Part shown: in pieces, positions 6,497-6,979 of the stretch
How the letters are laid out: each line of letters begins with the position of its first letter
Numbering within the stretch: the first letter of the stretch is position 1
Assembly (NCBI GenBank): GCA_051011575.1
Contig: JBPCTR010000195.1
Span: forward strand, 1-6,979
Length of the DNA stretch: 6,979 nt
Reading direction: 5' to 3'
Source: SHLQ01 sp051011575
Lineage (GTDB): Bacteria > Actinomycetota > Acidimicrobiia > Acidimicrobiales > SHLQ01
Program-made: the position numbers and the translations under genes
Notes under the pieces: model-generated
Told to the model about the DNA's origin: nothing
Databases searched by the model: none
What the model saw: only the letters and a program-made list of their open reading frames with translations

Positions 6497-6955
6497 TCAG
6501 CCGTCGACGGATGCGACGAGCGTGACCGAGACCGTCTCGACCGAGTCGGTCGCCGGCGCGATGATCACCGACTGGCCATATCCGGGCTCGCCCTCGAGCG
6601 AAAGCGAGACCCAGGCGGCACCGAGCGTCCGATCGTCGGGTGGCGGCGACCATTCGAAGGGTTGCTCGTTCACCCACGATTCGTAGAAGGAAAGGATTTC
6701 CTCCAAACGATCGCCCGCGTAGAAGAGCTGCAGGTACGAGCCTTCCGGAATTCCCGGAAGCGAGTCGATCACGATCTCCGGACCGTCCGGGGCCGGGATT
6801 GCGAAGCCCGATGGTACGTCGACGGTCCGGCTGCCGGAATCGTCAGAGTCAGCCGACTCGGACACGGTCTCAGACGAGGAATCGTCGCCACCGCCACAGC
6901 TTGCGAACGCGAGTAAACACATCGAACAAAAGAGGACCAGAGGTATCCGCCGCAT
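6497..6955 (-). CDS. Putative secreted lipoprotein, function unknown
   Basis: 152 residues. The N-terminus has two arginines, a hydrophobic stretch, and a lipobox-like FASC ending at Cys20, where lipid would be attached after signal peptidase II cleavage; Phe at position -3 is unusual but tolerated in the class. A low-complexity Ser/Asp/Gly linker (about 21-45) typical of surface lipoproteins follows, then a small globular domain containing SFYESWV (88-94), a pattern common in secreted lipoproteins with a short alpha-beta fold. I do not recognise the family. ATG at 6955 is the start; no clear Shine-Dalgarno site lies in the 24 bases available upstream, so the transcript may be leaderless or the RBS weak. 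It converges on the nuclease-like gene with 21 bp between stops and no obvious terminator hairpin. Confidence 0.85.
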   Translation of the reverse strand: MRRIPLVLFCSMCLLAFASCGGGDDSSSETVSESADSDDSGSRTVDVPSGFAIPAPDGPEIVIDSLPGIPEGSYLQLFYAGDRLEEILSFYESWVNEQPFEWSPPPDDRTLGAAWVSLSLEGEPGYGQSVIIAPATDSVETVSVTLVASVDG

Positions 6956-6979
6956 GAGAACACCGTCGCATCCGGGCAG

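Noticed and set aside
6473..6499. Terminator between the convergent genes
   Set aside because: The 21-bp gap shows no convincing stem with a T-run on either strand.
1..6979. CRISPR arrays, tRNA or rRNA genes, insertion sequences or attachment sites
   Set aside because: No regularly spaced repeats, tRNA-like cloverleaf, rRNA sequence, transposase or terminal inverted repeats were seen on either strand.

Overview
The window is GC-rich and densely coded, with short intergenic gaps, GTG as well as ATG starts and mostly weak Shine-Dalgarno sites. Together with the protein families present, this suggests a high-GC actinobacterium-like genome, possibly a marine or aquatic Acidimicrobiia. That placement is an inference from composition and gene content; there is no rRNA gene or other marker in the window.

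Left part (1-2271, minus strand): two genes of an arsenite-oxidase-like respiratory enzyme. A Tat-exported Rieske subunit (AioB-like) overlaps by 4 bases a molybdopterin catalytic subunit (AioA-like), which runs off the left edge. Facing away from them across a 125-bp divergent region is a small membrane-anchored monohaem cytochrome c (2397-2801), a plausible electron acceptor for the enzyme.

Middle part (2845-6475, plus strand): three closely spaced genes that look like one transcription unit. They are a soluble PAS-PAS-histidine kinase-receiver hybrid, a GrdB/PrdB-like protein, and a hypothetical protein with a PD-(D/E)XK-nuclease-like core and a possible C-terminal winged helix.

The main discovery is in the middle gene. 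The reading frame of the GrdB-like protein is interrupted by a TGA at 5507-5509, but the protein clearly continues in the same frame to 5776. The TGA falls where the family has its redox-active selenocysteine (U-P-V-C, then G five residues later). It is followed at the right distance by a perfect 7-bp hairpin with a GGTCG loop that fits a bacterial SECIS element. Ordinary gene calling would end the protein at 239 residues and either lose the last 88 codons or call them as a separate ORF. I annotate one 328-residue selenoprotein.

Right part (6497-6955, minus strand): a small secreted lipoprotein of unknown function, convergent with the nuclease-like gene.

A second point of interest is that the AioA-like protein keeps the family's iron-sulphur cluster pattern and half of the arsenite-binding residues. 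The region that carries the other half in the characterised enzyme appears different, so its substrate may not be arsenite.
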